Assembly (NCBI GenBank): GCA_907164885.2 | Contig: OU015498.1 | Coordinates: forward strand, 126,170,727-126,234,726 | DNA: 64,000 nt | Direction: 5' to 3' | From: Dolomedes plantarius | Lineage: Eukaryota; Arthropoda; Arachnida; Araneae; Dolomedidae | Shown here: in pieces, positions 46,609 through 56,618 of the stretch | How positions within the stretch are numbered: the stretch's first letter is position 1 | Layout: each line of letters opens with the position of its first letter | Notes under the pieces: model-generated | What the model was told of the DNA's origin: nothing | Seen by the model: the letters and a program-made list of their open reading frames with translations, nothing else | The model's database searches: none | Program-made: the position numbers and the translations under genes

Positions 46609-47943
46609 TAGGCTGTCGTGGGGTACGACATATAAAAAAAAGAAAATAGAAAAGGTGCAGAAAAACCAATTAACAAACGGGACGGAAAATGGAATAGTAA
46701 AATGACGCCAGACAATACGAGAAGAATGTCGTGGGGATACGATATGTTAGGAGTTCAAAAAGGGCAGACAACCCAATTAAAGCGGAGGTCGGCGGTGCTA
46801 TGAGAAAATTGGAATGGCAATTGATCAGACAAAAGAACCGGATGAAGAGAAGAAATTTAAAGGAAACAATTAAGAGTCGAAACAGCGAGGGGAGTCATCG
46901 AGATGAAAAGGGAATCGTTGACAAAGAGAAGAGGACCCCACACATACTAGATGTTCTGGGAAAACACATTTCCTAGAAAAATAGGAATGAGTCGAAGACG
47001 GGATTGTTCGAGTATAAAACGCCCCTCACTCTAAATGGTTAAAGAAATTATTAGGGGAGGTACAAGTTAACGAATCAAAGTGGAAGTATAAAGAAAAAGG
47101 TTGAACATGAGAGACGAATGAAAATGTAAAAGCGGGGCGTTGAGAATATAATAAAAAATAGAGAGAGTGAGAAGAAAAGGACATATCATATTGATGGTGA
47201 CTCTGAGAGTTGGCACCCAAAATAGAGAGTTGTAGCCTCGTAAGCGAGAAGGCAAAAGAGATATTGGAGATATGGGAGATTGCGCCCCGACGTAGCGCAT
47301 CGCTGTAAGCCGGCAACTCAACGATGAAAGGAGCATCAAGGAGCAGCGGAGCCGACATAGATTGCCTGAACCCCGCAAGCTAGCATAGAGTATCCTCGGA
47401 GCCGAGATAGATTGCCTGAAACCCTGCAAGCTACCGATGAGATGATAAGAGGTGAGACTCGTAACCACGACGGAGTGCCTAACCCCCACAAGCAAAGGAT
47501 GGAGAACTGATCGGGCCGTTAAAGTCTGCCTATTCCTACGTTATTGAGTGAGTCCGAATAGAGACCCCAATAGATGCACCTGAATATGCCAGCCAAAGTC
47601 CACTTCTGCAGTCTGCAAAAATGGAGGTAACCTTTTATTAACTATTGCCAAATTTCATGAGTTACCCGAGTCTTATATGATAGGCGGAAGTTAAGGAATA
47701 ATATAGATATATTGCGTACTGAAATAATATTAATTTAAATAAATGAAATAATATAGGCAAATAATACATTGATATAATGAGAATGTCTGTAAGTTCATAA
47801 TTAATAAGAGTATAATTGAATGTATACTAATATTTGTATTGTGTGAATAAATTAATGTATTGTTTAAAATTCAGAGTAATGGTATCATTGCCTACCACTA
47901 TAACCAATCACGACCCCACCCAAAGATATCCTACAACATAGGC
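46609..47943 (+). mobile_element. Solo LTR, 1,325 bp, inside the piggyBac element
   Basis: The LTR starts TGTCGTGGGG at 46614 and ends CCTACAACA at 47938. It is flanked by TAGGC at 46609-46613 and 47939-47943 (GCCTA on the minus strand), a 5 bp target duplication. A TATAAAA at about 47014 and an AATAAA near 47846 support + orientation, antisense to the transposase. TGTCGTGGGG recurs at 46728. It shares TTCAAAAAGGGCAG and CGAGAAGGCAAAA with the solo LTR at 21721-23174, so the two are probably related. No internal genes remain. Frames at 46731-47495 are shadows. Confidence 0.9.
47345..47440 (+). repeat. ~52 bp tandem duplication inside the LTR
   Basis: GGAGCCGACATAGATTGCCT and GGAGCCGAGATAGATTGCCT, each followed by GAA, a CCC-GCAAGCTA type segment, begin at about 47347 and 47399. 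Confidence 0.75.
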
Positions 47944-48875
47944 GCTGGTGGAATTTTCATCACAGTCTGACTCAGCTGGCTACCTTGTGTGTCTCTTTGT
48001 GGAGTTTCATACCATATTTAATTTTTATTTCTTGATCTATAAATAAAAACATATTTTTTTCTAAAATTTCTTAGTCAGTTCGGATACAGAAAATTGTAAG
48101 AAATATATTTTCTACGAAGTTCTCAACAATACGGTAAAGAATATAGATTTTTTAAATTTTAGATACTTTTATATACTTTTTATATATTTTTAGATACATT
48201 TTCTTTGAAATATTTTATTAGAATTATATAATTATACAAAAGAAGTGTTTTTACTTACACAAAGCTATTCTTTTCAGCGACATCAGGTTATTTTGTATTT
48301 GATGATGAGTCATCTGAGAGATCATTGTCATCGCCAATATATTCAACAAAATCGATCACTCCATCATCATCTGAAACTTCGTTGGTGTCTAATTCTGCTG
48401 ATAATTCAGAATCATTTTCTTCCTTCATAATTCTCGAAATTTCTTCTTCAGTTATATATTTCTCCTTCATGCGTGCCATTTTGAAACACATCCGACTGAG
48501 CATGCTATAAAACTTTCTATATTGATTAAAATTGTTTTTACCTGATTAGTGCTACCATCTATAGACAGAACTAGAAATCTTTTATACATATTCCTAAATT
48601 ATAATTCTACTCTAAATAAATTTGGTTGCTTTTGAAATTCATACTAATTTTTTTGTGGGGTCACATGTGACCCAAATGGTACTCAGTGTATAAATTAGTA
48701 AAATTAATTAAAAATTATGAGCATAATGAAATTTTTATGTATATATGCGATGTTAGGGTCTAAATGAGAAAAGTCAATTTTTTTTAGAATTTTAGAAATC
48801 ATACAGTAATCACAGCTGTTTGACAAAGACACAGTGACAAAGACACTGGTGACCCCATGGTATTAGAAGGGTTAA

Positions 48876-49252
48876 TCTCACATTGTAATCATTATTAAGG
48901 TGATAAATATGCTATTTCAATAAAACAGACAAGATAAAATTAAAAAGTATTTAACTTGGAACTTCAGTTGGCAGACAGAAAGCAGTCTCGAGATTACTGC
49001 AAAAGCATTGGGCCAAACAAGATATAATCACGTGTCTGAAACTGAAATGATAACTCTGCATTCCATAAATGTGCAAATCTCGCAATTTAACGATGTTTTA
49101 AGTATATGAACAAGAAGTTTCCCTTCGAACAAATGAGCTTTTTTTTGGGGTGGGATCTGTTATTTTCTTTTGTTCATTGCAAAAGGTGATAATTTTCTGA
49201 ATTTAATGAAATTCTTTCCTACCCTTTTTGTTTTGTGAAGTACTAATAATAC
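48876..49252. other. Non-coding stretch
   Basis: Nothing recognisable. It lies immediately outside the right TTAA of the piggyBac element. Confidence 0.45.
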
Positions 49253-49390
49253 AGCCTCTCAGTGTCTCAGTGGTTCAGACATCAGTCTGCGATGCCTAGG
49301 TTGTAAACTGAGGTAAAAGTCAGTCTCCTATCTGCAAAAGAAGAAGTCCCGTATAAAAAGAAGCAAATGCAAAAAAGCCTTTAGTCCATT
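49253..49390 (+). mobile_element. Possible tRNA-like SINE fragment
   Basis: CAGTGTCTCAGTGGTTCAGA resembles a tRNA box A, and CTAGGTTGTAAACTGAGG about 35 bases later resembles a decayed box B. The following ~90 bp (GTCAGTCTCCTATCTGC, CCCGTATAAAAAGAAGC) do not match SINE families A or B. Confidence 0.4.
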
Positions 49391-49578
49391 ACTGGTGTGA
49401 TCGTTTGTGAATAAAAATTATTCTGTTTCATGCGTAATACTTATATTTCACGTCTTCACTGTTCATATGAATACATTACTAGAGTATAGTTGTGTGAACT
49501 CAACGCACAAACGGGTAATATATTTGGAACTAGAAAATATTCTAGATTTTAATGTATGTATAAAAAGTTTTTTTAATA

Positions 49579-49890
49579 CCTCCTGATCGGAGGTGTTCCA
49601 GACAAGTCTTTGGGGGATTAGAAGTGGGGATCCAGTTAGAAATAGCACCACAAGGGTTGGAATCCGTCTTAGCCACCTCTATTTTGACCGAGCACCCACA
49701 GGATTCACATGTGGGGGATCGTACCTTTTTACACACTATCTGACCTCATAGAAGGACTTTCCGATCTATGGGTTTAACGTGCCCATGTCCTTTATAGACA
49801 CTATACTATTTAATGGCTTTTTTCGAGATTCTAACCGAGCATTCTTAGCGCTGAAAGGCGAAGCGCTACCACTAGAATACCTCAGGCCCT
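49579..49890 (-). mobile_element. tRNA-headed SINE, family A, copy 3
   Basis: On the minus strand from 49890: GGGCCTGAGGTATTCTAGTG, GTAGCGCTTCGCC (box A region), CTCGGTTAGAATCTCG (box B), GCCATTAAATAGT, CACGTTAAACCCATAGATCG, CTTCTATGAGGTCAG, GGTACGATCCCCCAC, GCTCGGTCAAAATAGAGG and CCAACCCTTGTGGTGCT. It lacks the AAC tail because the 3' end is truncated. The spacing and sequence of the first 70 bp look clearly tRNA-derived. Confidence 0.85.
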
Positions 49891-51531
49891 TAAAAAAAGT
49901 TTTGTTGCCGTCAAGTTAATCTATTCAGCAGATTTACTCAGTTCATTCTTTTATTTCATTTTCTTTGATAATGAAAGAGAGAATATCATTTAACAAAACA
50001 TAGGAACATCTGAATTTCATATTACTTCATAATTCCAAGATATGCAATACTATCTATATATGTCTGTATTAAAATCGTTGTTTAAATATTTTTATTTTAT
50101 TTATAATGTAAAAATATATATCGATAAACAAATTAAGGAGATCAGTGGTCTGTCTTCAAAACCAAATACTAGAAAATCGAAATTTAAATTTCCATGTGAT
50201 ATCAAGAGTTAATATATTTTGTATATCACCTTAGACTATTGTTTTGCAAATTTCAATTTTTGTGTACCCTCTTAAACATGCAATTGTATATTCTAAAGGG
50301 CTAGCTAAAGATTTACCACCTATGTTAATAATTTGAATGCGCCATCTATTATTGAGATAAAGTTATTTAAATTTTTATCTTTACGTTTGTACACTGTAAT
50401 GTACGATGAAAAAAATGCAGTAAACTCTTATCCATTAGGGATAAATGTATGTTGATAATTTATTTCCGAAATTTCTTCTTAATTTATTTTCTGTAGCATG
50501 TACCTTTGATAATATTTTAACATTTATACAACCCAGAATAAAGGCACCTCGTTTATTTCTTCTAGCGTTCACTTATCTTTTTTCTTTGTGTTTTACTAAA
50601 ACTGCACTTCATTCACTCAAGAGTGATTTCACGTGAGTAAAAAAAAAAAACCCTACATAACTCACTGGGGAGGGAAGAGGATGGAGACATCGATTAGGAA
50701 CATCGATAATTGAGCGTATCGAGTTACAAACTCTGAGTTACCTCATCTCAGCCTCGTAGATTAAAACTTGCTACGAGGTCCCATCCATATAATTGTGGAT
50801 TTCCTGTAAATGGAAATACTTTGATCTCTATTTTCACTGTATTTTTGTTTTTTAATGCTCACGTGTAGCAAGAAAAGTTCATTATACTTTATCAGAGATC
50901 TGAGTAATTGTGATAAATATAGTTAGAACAAAGGGAGTTCCCAGTTATACAGCTTTTTTTATATTCAAGTCAAGAAAAGTCTTTAAAGAAAAACATTTAA
51001 GATGTTTCTCAAAACTTGCCTTTCTTCGATAATGGAAACAAAAAATAAATATCAACTAAAGGTAAGTGATATTAAATGTGTCGACTTTTAAGTGACTGCA
51101 AGACAGTAAACTTGTTTAATAATGGGATTCGAACATTATAATGATGTTTATATACAGTAGAAAATAAATTAATGTAGCATTAAATTATTCATGAACAAAA
51201 AGATACTTTTCATAAAAAGCCAATATTGTTTTATAGCTAACAGTAGTTTTCTATCACTAAAACAATTAATCCAATATGATAAGCGAGAAAACTTTCCCTC
51301 AAATGAATATTTATTAAGTCTTTAACTCCATATTCATACTGTTTTATTTTCCCTTTTTACTTTTGCTACTTATTGCAAGAAATTTGGTCATTGAATCCCC
51401 TAAAACTCTGAATATTCTAAGGGATACTTTAAGAAATCAAAAGCTTTATAAACATATCCTTTACACTCACGATGGGCAATATACTTCTTCATCGGATTCA
51501 AATTTCCCATTACATAAATGCACACACACAC

Positions 51532-51537
<6 letters not shown>
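49891..51537. other. AT-rich non-coding stretch
   Basis: No supported gene. The frames at 50445-50636 and 51363-51596 are AT-driven. Confidence 0.5.

Positions 51538-51564
<27 letters not shown>
51538..51564. repeat. (TA)n microsatellite abutting an LTR
   Basis: Uninterrupted TA repeats run directly into the left end of the LTR at 51565, preceded by a (CA)n stretch at 51520-51534. Confidence 0.8.
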
Positions 51565-51568
<4 letters not shown>

Positions 51569-52233
51569 GGAATTGGTTTTTTCACGACTATTTTAATTAC
51601 GCAGTAATCCGAACGTCTTGTGAAACATAATAATGCAGTCCGTGAAACGGTGGCGAGGACACTACGTAGTATCATGCAAGTTATACATTCAATAAAGTTC
51701 ACACGGTTAAAAGATAACTCCATATCAAATATACTGAACTTTATTCATTAATCCTTAGAATTTCCCAGATCCAAATCATTATTATTACGCCCCATACCCT
51801 TTTAGAATCCGTGCGCTTAAAGGCACACGTCTTTATCGTTTCCTATCTCTCCATGGCTCTAAACTAACTTCTTTGTTCTTAAGCTTTTAACTAACACTCA
51901 ACTCATTACTTAATCATGTCGTCATATAGGATGTTCTTTTTGCTGATCTAAGCACTTTCAAGGCTATGCGTCTACTTAAAATCCTCCCTGTGGTTTTTCG
52001 AAGATTGAATCAAGTCGATCCAGTAATTCTATTTTCATTGCAATGCATTACGCCGCTCATTTGAACTCCTAGACTTTAATTGCTAAATCCTATACTTTTA
52101 ATTAAAATCCCCTAATTAAAATCCAATTTTGAGGTCTCGCGATCGCTCCCCCATATTTTAGCCTCACAACTCCCCCCCCCGTCCCCTGAAGGCGTGCACA
52201 CAAAGAGGAGCAACTCTCTGCTGCAAGTCTCCA
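51565..52233 (-). mobile_element. Long terminal repeat, left copy (probable 3' LTR)
   Basis: A 669 bp block that recurs at 55947-56618 in the same orientation with about 90% identity by eye. It reads TGTCGGAATTGG...AAGTCTCCA on the + strand; the other strand runs TGGAGACTTG...CGACA, so both strands have TG...CA ends. On the minus strand, AATGAATAAAGTTCAG provides a polyadenylation signal and a GC-rich stretch (GGGGGAGCGATCGCG) follows a weak TATA, favouring minus orientation. No purine tract or clear target duplication was found beside the TA microsatellite. Confidence 0.75.
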
Positions 52234-52308
52234 GAGTTCTTGTACAGAATTGGGGTGTCACAAAACTTCATACAAAATAAATTTTATTTTTTACACTATT
52301 ACCAAATT

Positions 52309-52629
52309 TCAAAAACCCTTCCTCAGATGTCTGTTATGGTGGTCATACTCCACAACAACACTGGGAATTTTACTAAGAGCTTTCAGAGTATCACCGGGGA
52401 TACCTGATTCCTCCAAAACTTCAAATTTGACACAAACAAATCAATTGTGAAAAATAACCTTATTACGTTCTAAATTCTTCAATATTTCGAAATTTTCGTT
52501 TTCGCCATGATGTGCAAAATATTTCTTCCTGAGTTTTACAGAACAATAAAGCATGTCTTTACACTCATGCTTGTTCGAAAATTTTACCTCCAGAATAGCT
52601 AGCAAACCAAGTGGTAACCAAATACACAA
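52309..52629 (-). pseudogene. Degenerate coding segment next to the 3' LTR
   Basis: On the minus strand about 105 codons read through with one stop. The first part is MCIWLPLGLLAILEVKFSNK, then CSVKLRKKYFAHHGE, and the second LEESGIPGDTLKALSKIPSV followed by VVEYDHHNRHLRKGF*. Its position just inside the LTR suits the 3' end of the element's coding region, either the end of pol or an extra open frame. I do not recognise a domain. The sequence looks more protein-like than the flanking DNA (charged residues, balanced composition), and that is the main support. No protease, reverse transcriptase or integrase motif was found in the internal region. Confidence 0.45.
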
Positions 52630-53834
52630 AAGAAAATGAATATTAAATTACTAATACAAAAACACAATAAACAATTTAAAAGGATCAACTTTAAATGATT
52701 ATACTCAAAAATACACAATGTTTATCAATATGAAAAAGGCAATTAGATAATTGAGGTATGAAATTAGCTTTCAACTTAAACACTTTCCTATACATTATAA
52801 TATCATAAACGTTTCATTTCATTCAAAACCAATTTAAATACCCTACTCAAGTTTGAAGAAACCATGGTTGAACTCATGCCTTGTTCTACTTCTAAACACA
52901 AATTGATAAAATATGTTAACATTACTCACATTTTAATCAAAACTCACAATTCTACCAATTTCAAAATTAAAAACCTCATACCTTACATCTCAACTAATGC
53001 AACTAAATTCTCTACCTCACAAAATATCACATAAAATCAAAAAAAAATTTTATTTTAATACACTAAAAATACACTTGTAAAATTATATCTGAATTTAAAT
53101 CAGTTGATGAACCAAGTCAAAACACATGTTATTGTAATTGATTACTAAATTCAAAAATATTTACAAAATAACGAGACTGCCAACAGCAACAAAATCAAAA
53201 TGCACATTTAGACCCGACCATGTTCTAAAATTTTTCATTAATCATACCAAAACTCATAATTTTTCAACACATAATGAGCTTACAACTTTCAAAATTTTAT
53301 CAATATTTATTACTAATTCTGATACCTAGCTTCCCCCCCCCCTCGATTGAAAACCAAACAGGATTGGCTGGAGTGATCAATCCCCAGAAAACAAATTTTA
53401 AAATGTACTTAATCTCTTTACAGTATAAAAATTTCATTTTTATTTCAATAGTTACAAATTGTATCAGAACATTTTTTTACTGAATTTAAAATTGTCACCA
53501 ACATTTCCAAAATTTACACAGAATTTTTACAGTTTACATATAATAGTTACTAATAGCAAATTTAATCAGCACCATTTCAATTTCAAAATTTTCAACTCTT
53601 AACGTAAAAAATTATTTAAATCTTCAACTTTTACAATTACAAATTTAACCATTTAAATAATTTTTCATATTTTTAATTTTAACATCTTTGCAAAACATAA
53701 CTTTTCCTTCAACATTACATTTTAAAACATCATCACCATCTGCATTTTATAAATTGGAATGAAACTTCTTACCCTAATTTAGTTAATTCTACCCCCCCCC
53801 CCCCCCCCAAAAAAAAAAAAATCTTTATATCATC
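52630..53834. other. Guanine-poor internal region of the LTR element
   Basis: Conspicuously few G on the + strand (runs of A, C and T such as AATTTCAAAATTTT), so a strong strand asymmetry. No coding signal was seen. It ends in C17 followed by A13 at 53792-53821. Consistent with decayed internal retroelement sequence read from the minus strand. Confidence 0.5.
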
Positions 53835-55344
53835 TACTGTCCGACCACAGTACGAAAAACCACGGTTGGCATAGTGCCAAGACGATTCTATTCACGCTGT
53901 AGGTAAGGCTGCTGAGGAAGGAGGGGGAAAAGTCTCGTATTCTCTCGACATTCTTTAGAATCGGTTACTAATTGCGCTTGCTTGCTTTTTCCTCGTCTGT
54001 TATTTTGATTATTATATTAAAATTAATGGATCCTTTACCCAACACAACTGCTCGGAATAAGCCGTTCCGTAGTGATTGTAAACGTATAATACACAATGTA
54101 ATTAAATTGTGTGATAAAGAATCACTAAAAAGCAATGTTATTGTTCCACTTTCGCAATCCCTAAAGTGAGCTAGTGAAATGACCGGGATATCAATGTCCA
54201 GTGTGAAAAGAATACGCAGAGAAGCAAAGGGTGAAGAAACTCCAAAATGTGAATCTCCGAGGAAACGTCAGAAAAAAAGAACCACCGAAAACGTAACTTT
54301 AGATAATTTTGATTGCGATGTAATTCGAAGAACAATTTATGAATTTTATGCTGTCCATAAAATAATACCAACAATTCAATACTATCAACAATAGCTCTCA
54401 TGTTGTTGTTTCATTAGAAAATATGTATTGGAAAAGTGATGGTGTGATTGAAGATTTGGTTGATCCTCTGCAATTGGATATTTCAGACACGGACAGTGAT
54501 TCGGATATTTCATCAGATGAATATTGAATTTTTCATTGATTTTATTTGATAGTTTTTGATACAAACAAAAAAAAAATTTTACCGATCACTGCTGTATTTT
54601 TTCTGCAGCTCTTATAAATATCACAGTGAATGTAAATATACCATTTTTTAAATGAATTTAATTTACAATAAAATGCATTTTTTAAATCTAGATTTTTAAT
54701 TATCATAGAAGACTGAAATTATAAATGTGTATCTCATATTCACACTTCGATTATTTATAAAATTCTGACAAAGTTTTATCTTAAATTCATTTTAAATTTT
54801 TTATTGCTAATCACAAAAGATTGAAAATTTTGAGTTGTATATCCTAGTTATTTCTGCAAATTGTAAAACTGCGATATAAATATATTATTTTTTATTGCAT
54901 TATATATATATATTTATGTTATTACAATATATCACTTAAAAATGGAATTTTTCAAACCTTCACTTTAATATATTTTTTCGGATTTTATTTATACATTCAA
55001 TCAAAAGAAAAATTCTGAAAAAGAAAGTTGGTTGAAAACATTCTTTCACAGTTCTTAAACAAACACATCCGAAAATATCCACTCCTATAACACTCCTATT
55101 CTTTTAAATAGATTTGCTTCTTTCTTTTTATTATTTTGAAATTATTATTCACATATTCGATCAAAAATGAAGTTTTAAAAAGGAACTTTAAAATTGCGGG
55201 CAGAAAGCAGTCTGATATACATTCCGTATTTCATAAACAAACACATCGGAAAATATGACGTTTTTCCCTATTTTCTAAGTAGACTAGCTTTTCTCGCGCA
55301 TGCGTAACAGCTTCCAGTTACCTTGCTTCCGTGGTCGGACAGTA
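53835..55344 (+). mobile_element. Internally deleted mariner/IS630-type transposon, TA flanked
   Basis: CTGTCCGACCACAGTA at 53837 is matched by TTCCGTGGTCGGACAG ending at 55342, and TA lies on both sides. Length is 1,506 bp. It carries the start and end of a transposase but no catalytic core. Between 54975 and 55290 is a diverged direct duplication of about 160 bp (RTTCRATCAAAA, AAACAAACACATCSGAAAAT). It is inserted in the LTR element. Confidence 0.85.
54026..54527 (+). pseudogene. Transposase with catalytic core deleted
   Basis: ATG at 54026 opens MDPLPNTTARNKPFRSDCKR, then IIHNVIKLCDKES, a TGA at 54167-54169 that interrupts the frame, and ASEMTGISMSSVKRIRREAK (helix-turn-helix). A Lys/Arg-rich segment and NFDCDVIRRTIYEFYAVHK follow, then PTIQ. 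This is the N-terminal DNA-binding half of an arthropod Tc1/mariner-superfamily transposase that I recall with the same RRTIxEFY motif. After a stop at 54392, the +1 frame continues SHVVVSLENMYWKSDGVIED, then LVDPLQLDISDTDSDSDISS and DEY*, the acidic C-terminus of the same protein type, ending at 54527. The roughly 250 residues between, with the whole DDE domain, are missing. Confidence 0.75.
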
Positions 55345-55946
55345 TTGAATTTTTATATGGAATGTATGGATTTTATATGGATTTTTATATCTTTATATGT
55401 CGGACAGTATTGAATGTATAACCTTTTCATCTTTTTTAAATCGCCAAGCAGTCCCGGAGAGCCACGGAAATCCCGTTTCACACACATCACGGAAATTCAT
55501 GAAAGTTCATTTGATAATTTAATTTGATACAAAATACCATCCTCACACAACACCAAACTCACACAACAATAAAATTCCCGACTTTTTTAACTGCACACTT
55601 TCTTCTGGTTGACGCGAATAAGAGCCATGTTGCTGGTTTAAGTAAAACTTGATCCAAATTTATAAATTTGATGAATACTAATTATTTGAAAGTTGTTTTC
55701 CGATGAATTCCCGATGAATTTTTCCCTTTCGATGAATTTTTCCCCGAAGCACAGATTTCACTTTTGTAAATTTTTGATGACCCGCAATAATTTAAAATCT
55801 CGATGACATCCCTACTGAAATTTGAAGAACAAAATGTAGATCACTCCCGTGAACACTTTTAACGATGAGTACCCGAATATTTTGTTAAAATGATGAAATT
55901 TCTTGGGGTTTGAAGTCCAGTACAGATAGCTGTCCTGGGCGATTTA
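55345..55946 (-). other. Internal 5' region of the LTR element
   Basis: Non-coding sequence between the nested transposon and the right LTR. It contains repeated GATGAATT(T)CCC-like motifs (about 55700-55745). A second copy of GTCGGACAGTATTGAAT at 55398-55414 echoes the transposon's right end. No tRNA primer-binding site was identified with confidence. Confidence 0.45.
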
Positions 55947-56618
55947 TGTCGAATTTGGTTTTTTCACGCCCATTTTAATTACGCAGTAACCCGAACGTCT
56001 TGAGAAACATAATGCAGTCCGTGAACCAGTGGCGAGGACACTACGTAGAATCATGCAAGTTATGCAGTCAATGAAGTTCATACGGTTAAAAAATAACTCC
56101 ATATCAAATATACTGAACTTTATTCATCAATCCTTAGACGTTCCCAGATACAAATCATTATTATTACGCCCCATACCCTTTTAGAATCCGTGCGCCTAAC
56201 GGCACACGTCTTTATCGTTTCCTATCTCTCCATGGCTCTAAACTAACTTCTTTGTTCTTAAGCTTTTAACTAACACGCAACTCATTACTTAATCATGTCA
56301 TCATATCGGATGTTCTTTTTGCTGACCTAAGCACTTTCAAAGCAATGCGTCTACTTAAAATCCTCCCTGTGGTTATTCGAAGATTGAATGAAACCGACCC
56401 ATTAATTCTATTTTCACTACAATGCATTACACCGCTTATTTGAACTCCTAGACTTAAACTTAGCTAGGCTTAATTGTTAAATCCTATACTTTATAATTAA
56501 AATCCCATTTTAAGGTCGCGCGATCGCTCCCCCATGTTTTATCCTCACAACTCCCCCCCCCCCCGTCCCCTGAATGCGTGCACACAAATAAGAGCCAACT
56601 CTCTGCAGCAAGTCTCCA
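55947..56618 (-). mobile_element. Long terminal repeat, right copy (probable 5' LTR)
   Basis: 672 bp copy of 51565-52233: same TGTCG...TTTTTTCACG start, AATTACGCAGTAAYCCGAAC, CCCATACCCTTTTAGAATCC, GCGATCGCTCCCCCAT, a long C run and AAGTCTCCA end. The two LTRs differ by scattered substitutions and small indels, so the insertion is not recent. The whole element spans 51565-56618. Confidence 0.8.

Larger units (their letters stand above)
45457..48503 (-). pseudogene. piggyBac-like transposase (DDE_Tnp_1_7 family), broken
   Basis: The N-terminal exon at 48503-48259 carries a long acidic stretch (EENDSELSAELD, then VIDFVEYIGDDNDLSDDSSS) typical of piggyBac N-termini, then an in-frame stop. A GTAAGT donor at 48258-48253 and an AG at 48037 suggest a 222 bp intron. 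The gene is then split by a solo LTR (46614-47938) and resumes at 46608: TRYTALVRNIDTIQSTFELF, a SWANTDKEEILCFFGLLIFA segment and RNRFTEISRFIRL. The 45814-46278 frame has LWAACDSKTSYV (first catalytic Asp) and NITADSFYISLNLAKEL (second). After frameshifts and a stop, GVDTMDQLVRTYTAKRMTGR holds the third, with RWPMVIFYNMLDISALN. All three Asp are still visible. The Cys-rich C-terminus is not recognisable. Transposases of this family excise and insert at TTAA. Confidence 0.9.
45072..48875 (-). mobile_element. piggyBac element with both ends, interrupted by a solo LTR
   Basis: TTAA (45072-45075) is followed by CACTTCTACTACCA. On the right, TGGTATTAGAAGGG (to 48871) is followed by TTAA (48872-48875). 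Subterminal palindromes GGGGTCACCAGTGACCCC (45117-45134) and GGGTCACATGTGACCC (48658-48673), plus GGTGACCCC near 48849, are likely transposase-binding repeats. The element spans 3,796 bp. Removing the 1,325 bp LTR and one 5 bp duplication leaves about 2.47 kb, the usual size of a full piggyBac. Confidence 0.92.

Noticed and set aside
46731..47495. Frames of 81-142 codons on both strands
   Set aside because: They lie within the second solo LTR. No motif is seen, and the overlapping frames on both strands indicate GC-richer non-coding DNA.
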